NCBI GenBank assembly: GCA_964519355.1
Contig: CAZFJW010000008.1
Span: 1-25,576 of the forward strand
Length of the DNA stretch: 25,576 nucleotides
Direction of reading: 5' to 3'
From: CAZBEA01 sp964519355
GTDB taxonomy: Bacteria > Patescibacteriota > Microgenomatia > Levybacterales > GWA1-39-11
Shown: one piece after another, positions 7,805-13,247 of the stretch
Layout of the letters: each line of letters opens with the position of its first letter
Numbering within the stretch: the first letter of the stretch is position 1
Translations under genes and position numbers: made by a program
Notes under the pieces: model-generated
Told to the model about the DNA's origin: nothing
What the model saw: the letters and a program-made list of their open reading frames with translations, nothing else
The model's database searches: none

Positions 7805-8947
7805 ATGGAAATAAAAATTAAAAAACAAACATTATTAATTACGGCGGTTATTGCTTCATTTACTCTTATTGGTTTTTTACTCTTAAAGATTTACTCTTTG
7901 GAAAATTCCTCCACAGAGCCTTCTACTAATACTCAGAGCATTAATTTATGGGCTATCTTCTTAACAGGACTTCTTACAGGTGGATTAACATGCCTCGCAG
8001 TGCAAGGTGGGTTACTTGCTGCCACAATTGCACAGCGAGAAGAAGAAAAACTAAAAGAGAAGACAAAACAATCTGGTAACGCTCTCCCTATTCTTGCTTT
8101 CCTCGTAGCAAAACTTGTTGCATATACCGCTCTTGGTTTCCTACTTGGTTGGTTTGGCTCTCTCTTCCAGCTATCCCTCACTGCGCAAATAGTCATGCAG
8201 GTTGCAGTAGCAATATTTATGATTGGGACAGCACTTAATATACTTAATGTTCATCCAATCTTCCGTTATTTTGTAATACAACCTCCAAAAGCCCTAACAC
8301 GAATTGTGCGTAATCAATCAAAAAGTAAAAGTTTATTTGCACCTGCCTTACTGGGGGCATTTACAGTGTTTATTCCTTGTGGAACTACTCAAGCAATGAT
8401 GGCTCTTGCCATAGGCTCTGCAAATCCATTCTTGGGAGCTGCTGTTTTGTTTGCCTTTGTTTTAGGAACATCACCATTGTTCTTCATTCTAGGTTATTTT
8501 GCTACAAGACTCGGAGACTCACTGCATCAAAAGTTTATGAAAATAGCAGCTACTGCATTGATAGTTCTTGCTTTATTTAATCTAAATAATGTTCTTGCTT
8601 TAACAGGTAGCTCGTGGACAGTTGGAGATGTTTTTAAAAAGTCTCCTAAAGTTGAAAACAATGTTTCTAACACCACTCCTCAACAAAGTGTAGCTATTGA
8701 TATAAAGGAGGCAGGTTACAACCCTAATGTAGTAACGGTTAAAGCAGGAACAAATGTATCGTTTCAGATAAAGAATGATGGGGTCTATACCTGTGCTTCT
8801 GCGTTTACAATTCCTGCATTTAACTACCAAAAAGTTGTCCAGGCAGGAAAAACTGAAACAATAGCCCTAAAGATGCCTGATAAGCCTACTCAGATACCCT
8901 TTATGTGCAGTATGGGAATGTATAGGGGTGTGATAAATGTAATATGA
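7805..8947 (+). CDS. COG2836/CcdA-like membrane protein fused to a cupredoxin domain
   Basis: The protein has 380 aa. An N-terminal hydrophobic segment (about 8-30) is followed by a six-helix-type membrane domain (about 48-265) of the COG2836/CcdA-DsbD superfamily. It has paired conserved motifs, GLLTGGLTCLAVQGGLL near the start and FTVFIPCGTTQAMM in the middle; each keeps one Cys before the turn, at the positions used by this superfamily. The C-terminal part (about 296-380) is a cupredoxin-like domain with YTCASAFTIPAF and the ligand loop FMCSMGMYRG. Such fusions are common beside CopA and are thought to handle copper at the outer face of the membrane. It overlaps the CopZ-like gene by four bases (ATGA). 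The exact transport or redox activity cannot be told from sequence. Confidence 0.85.
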   Translation: MEIKIKKQTLLITAVIASFTLIGFLLLKIYSLENSSTEPSTNTQSINLWAIFLTGLLTGGLTCLAVQGGLLAATIAQREEEKLKEKTKQSGNALPILAFLVAKLVAYTALGFLLGWFGSLFQLSLTAQIVMQVAVAIFMIGTALNILNVHPIFRYFVIQPPKALTRIVRNQSKSKSLFAPALLGAFTVFIPCGTTQAMMALAIGSANPFLGAAVLFAFVLGTSPLFFILGYFATRLGDSLHQKFMKIAATALIVLALFNLNNVLALTGSSWTVGDVFKKSPKVENNVSNTTPQQSVAIDIKEAGYNPNVVTVKAGTNVSFQIKNDGVYTCASAFTIPAFNYQKVVQAGKTETIALKMPDKPTQIPFMCSMGMYRGVINVI

Positions 8948-9159
8948 AAAAAATTAAGTTAAAAATTGAAGGCATGCATTGTACAAGTTGCGCTATGAAT
9001 ATTGATGGTGAGATGGAGGATACAGAAGGAGTAAAAAGCTCAAGCACCAATTATGCTAAGCAAACGACAGAAATTGAATTTGACCCTACTCAATTAAAAG
9101 AAACAAAACTCATCGAGATTATAAAAAATATTGGCTACACAGCTACTGTTATTAGTTAA
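8944..9159 (+). CDS. copZ: CopZ-like heavy-metal-associated (HMA) copper chaperone
   Basis: The protein has 71 aa forming a single ferredoxin-like HMA domain. The Cu(I)-binding loop GMHCTSC occurs at about residues 11-17, and the rest (EGVKSSSTNYAKQTTEIEFDP, then IIKNIGYTA) fits the family. It is a soluble chaperone that delivers Cu(I) to CopA or to CsoR. The start codon overlaps the previous stop (ATGA), indicating translational coupling. Its TAA stop ends exactly at the boundary of the inverted 461-bp repeat: the last two bases of the stop belong to the repeat. The copper operon therefore ends where the duplicated attP segment begins. Confidence 0.9.
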   Translation: MKKIKLKIEGMHCTSCAMNIDGEMEDTEGVKSSSTNYAKQTTEIEFDPTQLKETKLIEIIKNIGYTATVIS

Positions 9160-9373
9160 TTTTGTATTTTCAAACCTCTCATTGCGGGATGGAACAGTGC
9201 AGAATAGCCTCAGAGACATCTTTCAAGCAATAGCGGAGTATCAAAAGACGCGTAACGTGCTGGCACTCTTAAACAGCTTTCAAACCTATGACTGGCTTCA
9301 AGAGTATGAGCCGATTGATTATACCATGGCTACAATGCGTCAAATCCTACATCCACGAGCTTATGTTTCATAA
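9158..9373 (+). pseudogene. Recombinase 3' fragment with its native (attP) C-terminus
   Basis: The frame encodes the last 71 residues of the recombinase in its circular form: NFVFSNLSLRDGT through QKTRNVL is identical to the intact gene, followed by the 36-residue tail starting ALLNSFQTYD and ending HPRAYVS. It has no start, no catalytic domain and no ribosome-binding site of its own, so it is a remnant. It shows what the integrated recombinase has lost at its C-terminus. Confidence 0.88.
9258..9262. other. Internal intact attP-like site (core CAGCA on the minus strand)
   Basis: Read on the minus strand, the site is gagtgc-CAGCA-cgttac, which joins the element-side flanks of attR and attL. 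More than 100 bp of recombinase-side arm and 350 bp of the other arm are kept, which is more than enough for a serine integrase attP. Its orientation is opposite to attL and attR. Confidence 0.8.
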
Positions 9374-9558
9374 GAAGCGACCCCCGCTCTGTACTGAAGC
9401 CTTAAAGGGCTCAGCTTTTGCAGTAGTAACCCCTCCGTCTAGAAACGACTGGTACCTCCTTTAAAAAGACGGTACTATAATTGGCGAACTTTTTTCCGAT
9501 TATGAAGCTGAATGACTACTCTAATGAAGATAAAGAATAATAGTTAATATTCCATTTA

Positions 9559-10932
9559 TCATAGCTCTTCACATATCAGTTGGGTCATAATGCCGTGAGA
9601 TGAAGCTGAGACATGAATGACTTCTTTTAATTTGTTAATCCAATATTGTTTGTCTCGTGTATGATTTGGCTTAAATGTAAATCCATCATGCTGCCATAAA
9701 ACAATTGTAAATCCATGCTTTTTGTTTCTGGTTTCTAATGCCAATTCCACTATCGGAAAAAGGATTTCTAGTTCTTTTGCTTGGCAGCATTGTGCAAGGA
9801 TACTTTTAACATCAAAATCTTCTGTGCTTAGGAACTTTCCGAAACAAGTTGTAGCTCCTCCGTTAGATTTTATCCTTTCCATTTCTTTGTTTCTTGCTTT
9901 CATCAAATCACCAATCAGGGGTAAATTAATAAAGTCTCTGTACGAAACACCAATTTCACTTAACAACGCCTTAACACCTGTGTAATGCATACCAAACATT
10001 AGAGAGTAAAGAATCTTTTTCCACTCATCTTTGTCACTATTACCTGCTTGATACAGGTACTCCCATAAATTTCCTCCCTCAGAAAGAAACTTTTTAACAG
10101 ATGGAATATTCCATAAAGTTGCCGCTATTGCGAATTGCGAGCTCTTTAAATCTGCTTCTATATAGCCAGTTGTTAATGTTTTTCTAACTTCTGACTTTAA
10201 GGAAACTATTCTTTCTTGAACTGGAAAGATTCTGACTGATTTATTTGTAGGTTGATAAACTTGAGCATAATCATCAACGATTGACGAGAATATACCCCAT
10301 TGATGTTCTCTATCTGACGGAAGTTTTAGTATAGTATCCAGCGTTTTTCCGCCATTCAGTTCTATCAATCTTGCGAAAATATTATTAGGAAGTGAATTCA
10401 TATACCTAAGCAGTATTTCTGTTTCTTTGGTATGTGCAATATTCATAGATGCTTCCTCTTTCTCATTTCTCATAAATTCGTACTGTTTCTTTTTTGAAAA
10501 TGGCTTACCGCTAATTAGATATACTCTACCTTGTCTCCATAACAATCTTTCTCTTTCAAGCTTTAGGCCAACCAATATTTTTTTAGGCCAATCAAGGCTC
10601 TCTACAATTCGCGCACGCCTCTCCAGCTTGCTGTAGTCCGACCAGGTAATACGTATATGCATTGCCTCTGCAAAGCCCTTTAAAAGGCGCTCAGTATTGA
10701 AATATGGAGGAATTGAAGAATAACCAAATAATTCAGCAAGTGTAGTTCTGGCAAGTAGAGTTTTCCCCTCTACAACCTGATTTGGAAATAGAAGATATGC
10801 AAGTAAGGGCCAATAGTGTTTTCTTTCATGTAAACGTGGATAAACTCTTAATATAGTTTCACGAAATGATTTAGAAACGGTCCTACAATAAATCCGTTGA
10901 GTTTTTGACGTGTTTTTAGTACCATTATTCAT
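9559..10932 (-). CDS. Family-A-polymerase-like protein, putative replication protein
   Basis: The protein has 457 aa. The C-terminal half shows the three palm/fingers motifs of family A DNA polymerases in order. Motif A is EADLKSSQFAIAA (D261). The motif B (O-helix) region is KKILYSLMFGMHYTG (about 305-319), followed by a leucine-rich segment. Motif C is LWQHDGFTF (H415-D416, compare HDE). No 3'-5' or 5'-3' exonuclease domain is present and the 250-residue N-terminal part is unfamiliar. The length is about half of Pol I. On a mobile element this suggests a self-encoded replicative or priming polymerase; single-subunit RNA polymerase-type activity cannot be excluded. It follows a zinc-ribbon gene, with a hairpin-prone gap and no Shine-Dalgarno. 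Its last 20 codons lie in the inverted repeat and recur at 18233-18292. The family call rests on motif reading only. Confidence 0.6.
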   Translation of the reverse strand: MNNGTKNTSKTQRIYCRTVSKSFRETILRVYPRLHERKHYWPLLAYLLFPNQVVEGKTLLARTTLAELFGYSSIPPYFNTERLLKGFAEAMHIRITWSDYSKLERRARIVESLDWPKKILVGLKLERERLLWRQGRVYLISGKPFSKKKQYEFMRNEKEEASMNIAHTKETEILLRYMNSLPNNIFARLIELNGGKTLDTILKLPSDREHQWGIFSSIVDDYAQVYQPTNKSVRIFPVQERIVSLKSEVRKTLTTGYIEADLKSSQFAIAATLWNIPSVKKFLSEGGNLWEYLYQAGNSDKDEWKKILYSLMFGMHYTGVKALLSEIGVSYRDFINLPLIGDLMKARNKEMERIKSNGGATTCFGKFLSTEDFDVKSILAQCCQAKELEILFPIVELALETRNKKHGFTIVLWQHDGFTFKPNHTRDKQYWINKLKEVIHVSASSHGIMTQLICEEL

Positions 10933-10943
10933 AGTTATTTTTG

Positions 10944-10987
10944 AATCGCATTTGCCTTGACCCTGGAAAGTAAAGGTAGGTGCGATT
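10944..10987 (-). promoter_or_regulatory. Hairpin just upstream of the polymerase-like gene
   Basis: On the minus strand AATCGCA (10981-10987) can pair with TGCGATT (10944-10950) around a 30-nt loop that contains a weaker CCTT/AAGG stem. It ends 11 nt before the ATG at 10932. No T-run follows, so it is not a terminator. It could control translation of the polymerase-like gene, which has no visible Shine-Dalgarno. Confidence 0.35.
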
Positions 10988-11008
10988 TTTATTAATTAGG
11001 GTTACTTT

Positions 11009-11233
11009 TTAGCAAAATCTTTCCATTGCTTCGTAACCTCCTTTAAATTTGTTAGATAATCCGCAGTTACCACATTGGATATAATCTGCCTCGTCTCCAC
11101 AGTCTTCACATGTTGCGCCTTCAAAGTAAAAAATCTTTTGATGACATTTTTTGCAAAACATGATTCTCCAACCATCTTCAAAACAGTCATTACAAATATC
11201 AGTTAATTTATCTAAGTTATTCATACCGTTCAC
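11009..11233 (-). CDS. Small multi-CxxC zinc-ribbon protein
   Basis: The product has 74 aa. Four CxxC knuckles (CNDC, CKKC, CEDC, CGNC) occur between residues 13 and 57, giving eight cysteines that could hold two zinc ions; a ninth is C-terminal. The start is probably GTG at 11233, since AGGAGG (11239-11244) lies 5 nt upstream; an ATG at 11224 in the same frame is too far from it. The function is unknown; small zinc ribbons often act in DNA or RNA contacts. It lies directly behind two strong terminators and upstream of the polymerase-like gene in the same direction, so it is probably the first gene of a replication operon controlled by attenuation. Confidence 0.72.
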   Translation of the reverse strand: MNGMNNLDKLTDICNDCFEDGWRIMFCKKCHQKIFYFEGATCEDCGDEADYIQCGNCGLSNKFKGGYEAMERFC

Positions 11234-11251
11234 TCACACCTCCTTTCCCAC

Positions 11252-11302
11252 AAAAAAAGCAACCGAACACGGAAACAAACTCTTGTCTCGTACTCAGTTG
11301 CT
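11252..11302 (-). terminator. Strong intrinsic terminator/attenuator directly before a ribosome-binding site
   Basis: On the minus strand AGCAAC begins (11302) a stem of about 20 bp with one bulged C, a 4-base loop GAGT, the closing arm ending GGTTGCT (11258), then a T-run (11252-11257). The ribosome-binding site AGGAGG of the zinc-ribbon gene begins only 7 nt beyond the T-run, so there is no room for another promoter. The gene must be reached by read-through, the hallmark of an attenuator. Confidence 0.75.
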
Positions 11303-11324
11303 ATTAACAACTACTCTTTAACAC

Positions 11325-11395
11325 AAAAAAACCTCTTTGGTGGGGCAGGAACAGCTATGAAACGAGCCCCAACAAAAAGGTCTTGTGCTGTTCCT
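11325..11395 (-). terminator. Terminator with competing antiterminator helix in the leader RNA
   Basis: In the minus-strand RNA a 9-bp perfect helix can form between AGGAACAGC (11387-11395) and GCTGTTCCT (11347-11355). Inside its loop lies the 5' arm (11366-11381) of a second helix, whose 3' arm (11331-11346) follows directly; 14 of 16 positions pair and a T-run (11325-11331) comes next, making it an intrinsic terminator. With no linker between the two 3' arms the helices cannot sensibly coexist, so they look like alternative antiterminator and terminator states. Confidence 0.65.
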
Positions 11396-11415
11396 AAAAT
11401 AACGTTTCTATATTC

Positions 11416-11444
11416 AGATTATCAAATTAAGATATAAATTGCAA
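11416..11444 (-). promoter_or_regulatory. Promoter of the zinc-ribbon/polymerase-like operon
   Basis: On the minus strand TTGCAA (11439-11444) and TAATCT (11416-11421) are 17 nt apart, with TG one base before an overlapping -10 (TTTGATAATCT). Transcription would begin near 11409, giving a leader of about 175 nt that starts just before the antiterminator arm. A possible 15-residue leader peptide frame (11414-11461) lies upstream and overlaps this promoter; it has no support beyond an ATG and a stop. Confidence 0.55.
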
Positions 11445-11466
11445 GAACCAAAATAACTCATAGTAA

Positions 11467-11480
11467 ACTAAACGATTAGT
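11467..11480 (-). promoter_or_regulatory. Operator-like imperfect palindrome, copy 1
   Basis: The 14-base sequence ACTAATCGTTTAGT (minus strand) is the reverse complement of a second copy at 11971-11984. Both sit in a longer shared context (TTTGACTAA...TTAGTTTA), and each points toward the operon that leads away from the XRE gene between them. Two matched copies flanking a regulator gene suggest its binding sites. Copy 1 lies upstream of the replication-operon promoter. Confidence 0.6.
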
Positions 11481-11645
11481 CAAAATCTCACTTTTTACTA
11501 CACTAACTTTTATTTAACTTATATTTATAAAAACAGCCACAAAATTAGAAAATATATTAAACAAATAAGTCTCTTGATGTAGTATTTTATGGGTATTTAT
11601 CTAAAGAAATGTTAAATTTTAAAATAAGACTTATAATAAGCTGGT

Positions 11646-11864
11646 TTAAAAGAGGTCTTTGAGTTTAACTCCAAGTGCAGATGCTATTCTCTGAAGCGTT
11701 TTCAAACTCGCTCTCCTTTTACCTGTTTCCACAAGACCTATATGAGTCGTACTAACATGCACCTTTTCCGCTAATTGCTCTTGGGTGAGCTCCTTCTTTT
11801 TTCTTAGCCTTCTGATTCGATTAGCAATTTCTATATCTTTATTGGTCAATCTAGTTCCACTCAT
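11646..11864 (-). CDS. XRE-family helix-turn-helix regulator
   Basis: The protein has 72 aa, nearly all of it a Cro/C1-type domain. ANRIRRLRKKKELTQEQLAEKVHVS is followed by the recognition region THIGLVETGKRRASLKTLQRIASALGV, the standard pattern. The start is ATG at 11864 (a TTG precedes it in frame); no clear Shine-Dalgarno is visible. Its gene lies between two copies of an imperfect 14-base palindrome, one facing the replication operon and one at the start of the divergent small-protein operon. It is therefore a good candidate for the switch that sets both transcripts, like a plasmid or phage repressor (inference). The 3' end is 400 bp upstream of the replication genes on the same strand, separated from them by two terminators. 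Confidence 0.9.
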   Translation of the reverse strand: MSGTRLTNKDIEIANRIRRLRKKKELTQEQLAEKVHVSTTHIGLVETGKRRASLKTLQRIASALGVKLKDLF

Positions 11865-11970
11865 CAACTATGAAGTTATCAAAGAGGTCTTCTTGAAAAC
11901 ATAACGTAAAAGGAAAGAAATAGAGGCTAAATTTGGTATTGTTTTAACTACACTTTTCAGTTAAGATTTG

Positions 11971-11984
11971 ACTAAACGATTAGT
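11971..11984 (+). promoter_or_regulatory. Operator-like imperfect palindrome, copy 2
   Basis: ACTAAACGATTAGT ends 8 bases before the ATG of the divergent small-protein operon. A weak promoter, TTGTTT (11939-11944) with TAAGAT (11962-11967) at 17-nt spacing, would start transcription within the operator, so binding here should block initiation. It is also within the upstream region of the XRE gene and could serve autoregulation. Confidence 0.6.
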
Positions 11985-11992
11985 TTATAAAT

Positions 11993-12292
11993 ATGAGCGT
12001 TAGAGACAGGGCTAAAAGTGAACATGCAAAGAATGCAATATTTGTATGGTGCATATGCGGAGTAATTTATTTACTTCTCGGTAAAGTTAACGGCATACCG
12101 CCATTTTTGATTTATTTCATTGCTGGTATCTTTATCGCGAGTTTTGCCTCAATCATTACTTTTCTTCTTCATCATTTTTTATGGAAATTTGCTAATACAG
12201 GATTGGGTTCTTTGACTTTCTTTATTGTAGATATTGGATGGATTATATTTGTAAGTTTTTACTTTTTAAGATTTATTAACAACTTCTTTTGA
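11993..12292 (+). CDS. Small membrane protein of unknown function (about three helices)
   Basis: The protein has 99 aa. A short charged N-terminus (MSVRDRAKSEHAK) is followed by three hydrophobic segments at about 15-30, 36-62 and 72-95. I do not recognise a family. It is the first gene of a plus-strand run of six closely spaced or overlapping small genes (11993-13875). An operator-like palindrome ends 8 nt upstream of the ATG and no Shine-Dalgarno is visible. The run encodes membrane, secreted and DNA-binding small proteins, a mix seen in accessory modules of plasmids and integrative elements; a role in transfer or surface exclusion is only a guess. Confidence 0.7.
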   Translation: MSVRDRAKSEHAKNAIFVWCICGVIYLLLGKVNGIPPFLIYFIAGIFIASFASIITFLLHHFLWKFANTGLGSLTFFIVDIGWIIFVSFYFLRFINNFF

Positions 12293-12297
12293 GCATT

Positions 12298-12648
12298 ATG
12301 AAAATAAGAAAAAAAGAATTAGTCATTGGTGTATGTGGAGTTGTATTTGGAATTGTCGTTGGATATTTTTTTATGCTTCAAAAGGTAAATCACCAAAAAG
12401 ACATAACAAAGCGAATCCTTAACAATTCTGTTCAATCAATGACCGCTTCAAAACAAATTGCGGATACATGTACTCAAGCCTACAATAGTGCAACTACGTG
12501 TGTATCTAATCTTAATACGTGTGATATAGAAGCAGAAGCAAAGAAACTGGACGAATTTAATTACAAAAGAGGTCAGGCTGAAGAAATAATCGATTGGATG
12601 GGTGATGATATGAAAAATATTATTGAAGAGGTTAAATCAAATCAATAA
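12298..12648 (+). CDS. Signal-anchored extracytoplasmic protein with four cysteines
   Basis: The product has 116 aa from the ATG at 12298; a TTG at 12289 is in frame but overlaps the upstream stop. A basic start (MKIRKKE) and one hydrophobic helix (about 8-27) form a signal anchor. The outer part is helical and polar, with cysteines in ADTC, TTC and NTC within about 25 residues that could form disulfides (one further Cys is in the helix). I do not recognise a family. The stop codon TAA overlaps the next start codon ATG by one base, so it is translated with the winged-helix gene that follows. Confidence 0.65.
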   Translation: MKIRKKELVIGVCGVVFGIVVGYFFMLQKVNHQKDITKRILNNSVQSMTASKQIADTCTQAYNSATTCVSNLNTCDIEAEAKKLDEFNYKRGQAEEIIDWMGDDMKNIIEEVKSNQ

Positions 12649-12866
12649 TGATGGGAAGAAAAGGCGATATTAACTCTCAGTTGGACAGAATTATTTATTT
12701 GGTCATAAGAGAAGATTTTGTAACTGCATCGTTTGTCCAGAGAAGGTTAGGAATAGGTTATCTTAGTGCTATGAAGATATTAAAGAAATTAGAGGAGCTT
12801 GGATACATCGAAAAAGGAGAAGATTTCACAAAAAGAAGAGTATTAAAGCATCACTACATTCAGTAA
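12648..12866 (+). CDS. Stand-alone FtsK-gamma-like winged-helix protein
   Basis: The protein has 72 aa. The central stretch VTASFVQRRLGIGYLSAMKILKKLEELGYIEKG closely follows the gamma domain of FtsK (pattern sTSfLQRrlrIGYnrAarlmdqLEerGivg), the winged helix that reads KOPS sites and activates XerD. No translocase motor is attached. The protein is almost only this domain plus a basic C-terminal tail (TKRRVLKHH). It could bind KOPS-like sites to link the element to chromosome dimer resolution or segregation, or simply be a repressor using the same fold. The start ATG overlaps the previous stop; a second ATG follows immediately. The next gene has its own AGGAGG. Confidence 0.72.
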   Translation: MMGRKGDINSQLDRIIYLVIREDFVTASFVQRRLGIGYLSAMKILKKLEELGYIEKGEDFTKRRVLKHHYIQ

Positions 12867-12879
12867 GGAGGTGTATAAA

Positions 12880-13092
12880 ATGGAACAAAAAAAGAAAAAA
12901 GGGTTTTTAGACGTAGGAACGTCAACAAGAGTTTTTGGATTGAATATAACTCCTATTTGGGCTATCGGGGTAGGAATTGCCTTATCAGTATTTACAGGTG
13001 GTATTCTTGCTCCAATCGGAGCTGCATTTATCCTTTTGGGGACAATACAAGGATTACGCAAATTGTATTTAAATAACCAAAAGAAACAATGA
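12880..13092 (+). CDS. Small two-helix membrane protein
   Basis: The product has 70 aa from the ATG at 12880, chosen because AGGAGG lies at 12866-12871, 8 nt upstream; a GTG within that site gives a three-residue longer frame. A Lys-rich start (MEQKKKKG) precedes two hydrophobic stretches (about 22-38 and 41-58) rich in Gly, and a basic tail. I do not recognise a family. The stop TGA overlaps the start of the next short gene (ATGA). Confidence 0.68.
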   Translation: MEQKKKKGFLDVGTSTRVFGLNITPIWAIGVGIALSVFTGGILAPIGAAFILLGTIQGLRKLYLNNQKKQ

Positions 13093-13247
13093 GGAAGCTA
13101 CTTGGCATATTCAGTACAAAAGATTTAACTCCTGAGCAGATATTTGAGAGGACTAAAAAGGTTCTTCAAGAAAACGAACGGGTAGAATTATTGAAACTGG
13201 CAAAGGCCAGAGGAAAAATAAAAAATGAAACCAAAACTTCTGCATAG
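13089..13247 (+). CDS. Short 52-residue helical protein nested between overlapping genes
   Basis: The frame reads ATG at 13089 to TAG at 13247. It starts in the ATGA overlap with the preceding gene, and its last 23 bases overlap the start of the next gene in another frame. The product (MRKLLGIFSTKDLTPEQIFE..., ending NETKTSA) is charged and predicted helical with no membrane segment. I do not recognise a family. The stop-start overlap at one end and the shared 3' end at the other are typical of translational coupling, which is the main support for it being real. Confidence 0.6.
   Translation: MRKLLGIFSTKDLTPEQIFERTKKVLQENERVELLKLAKARGKIKNETKTSA

Larger units (their letters stand above)
9158..9618. 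repeat. Inverted 461-bp copy of the circular attP junction
   Basis: Bases 9158-9262 are the reverse complement of 2610-2714 (105 bp). Bases 9258-9618 are the reverse complement of 18233-18593 (361 bp). I saw no mismatch by eye, and both pairs have equal lengths. Together they make one continuous copy of the sequence formed when the element's two ends join in a circle, placed in the opposite orientation. It holds the recombinase 3' end, attP, and the last 20 codons of the polymerase-like gene. The 185-bp spacer 9374-9558 between the two converging stops holds small inverted repeats (CCGTCT with AGACGG) but no clear terminator and no gene. Confidence 0.9.

Noticed and set aside
9131..9373. Independent 80-residue gene after copZ.
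   Set aside because: From 9158 the sequence is an exact copy of the recombinase 3' end; the first codons overlap copZ in another frame and there is no ribosome-binding site.
9374..9558. AAAGGAGGTACC (minus strand) with nearby G-rich and hairpin-prone sequence, reminiscent of a 16S rRNA 3'-end complement or an origin.
   Set aside because: Only the Shine-Dalgarno-like core matches; the rest does not align with rRNA, and no iterons or DnaA-type boxes are visible.
11002..11190. 62-residue frame overlapping the zinc-ribbon gene.
   Set aside because: The other frame has four CxxC motifs and a good ribosome-binding site; this one has neither.
11331..11395. H-type pseudoknot formed by the two leader helices at once.
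   Set aside because: The two 3' arms are adjacent with no linker and the first loop is only 5 nt, too short to span a 16-bp helix; mutually exclusive helices fit better.
11414..11461. 15-residue leader peptide (MSYFGSCNLYLNLII) for ribosome-controlled attenuation.
   Set aside because: It overlaps the predicted promoter rather than lying in the leader, has no ribosome-binding site, and shows no run of regulatory codons.
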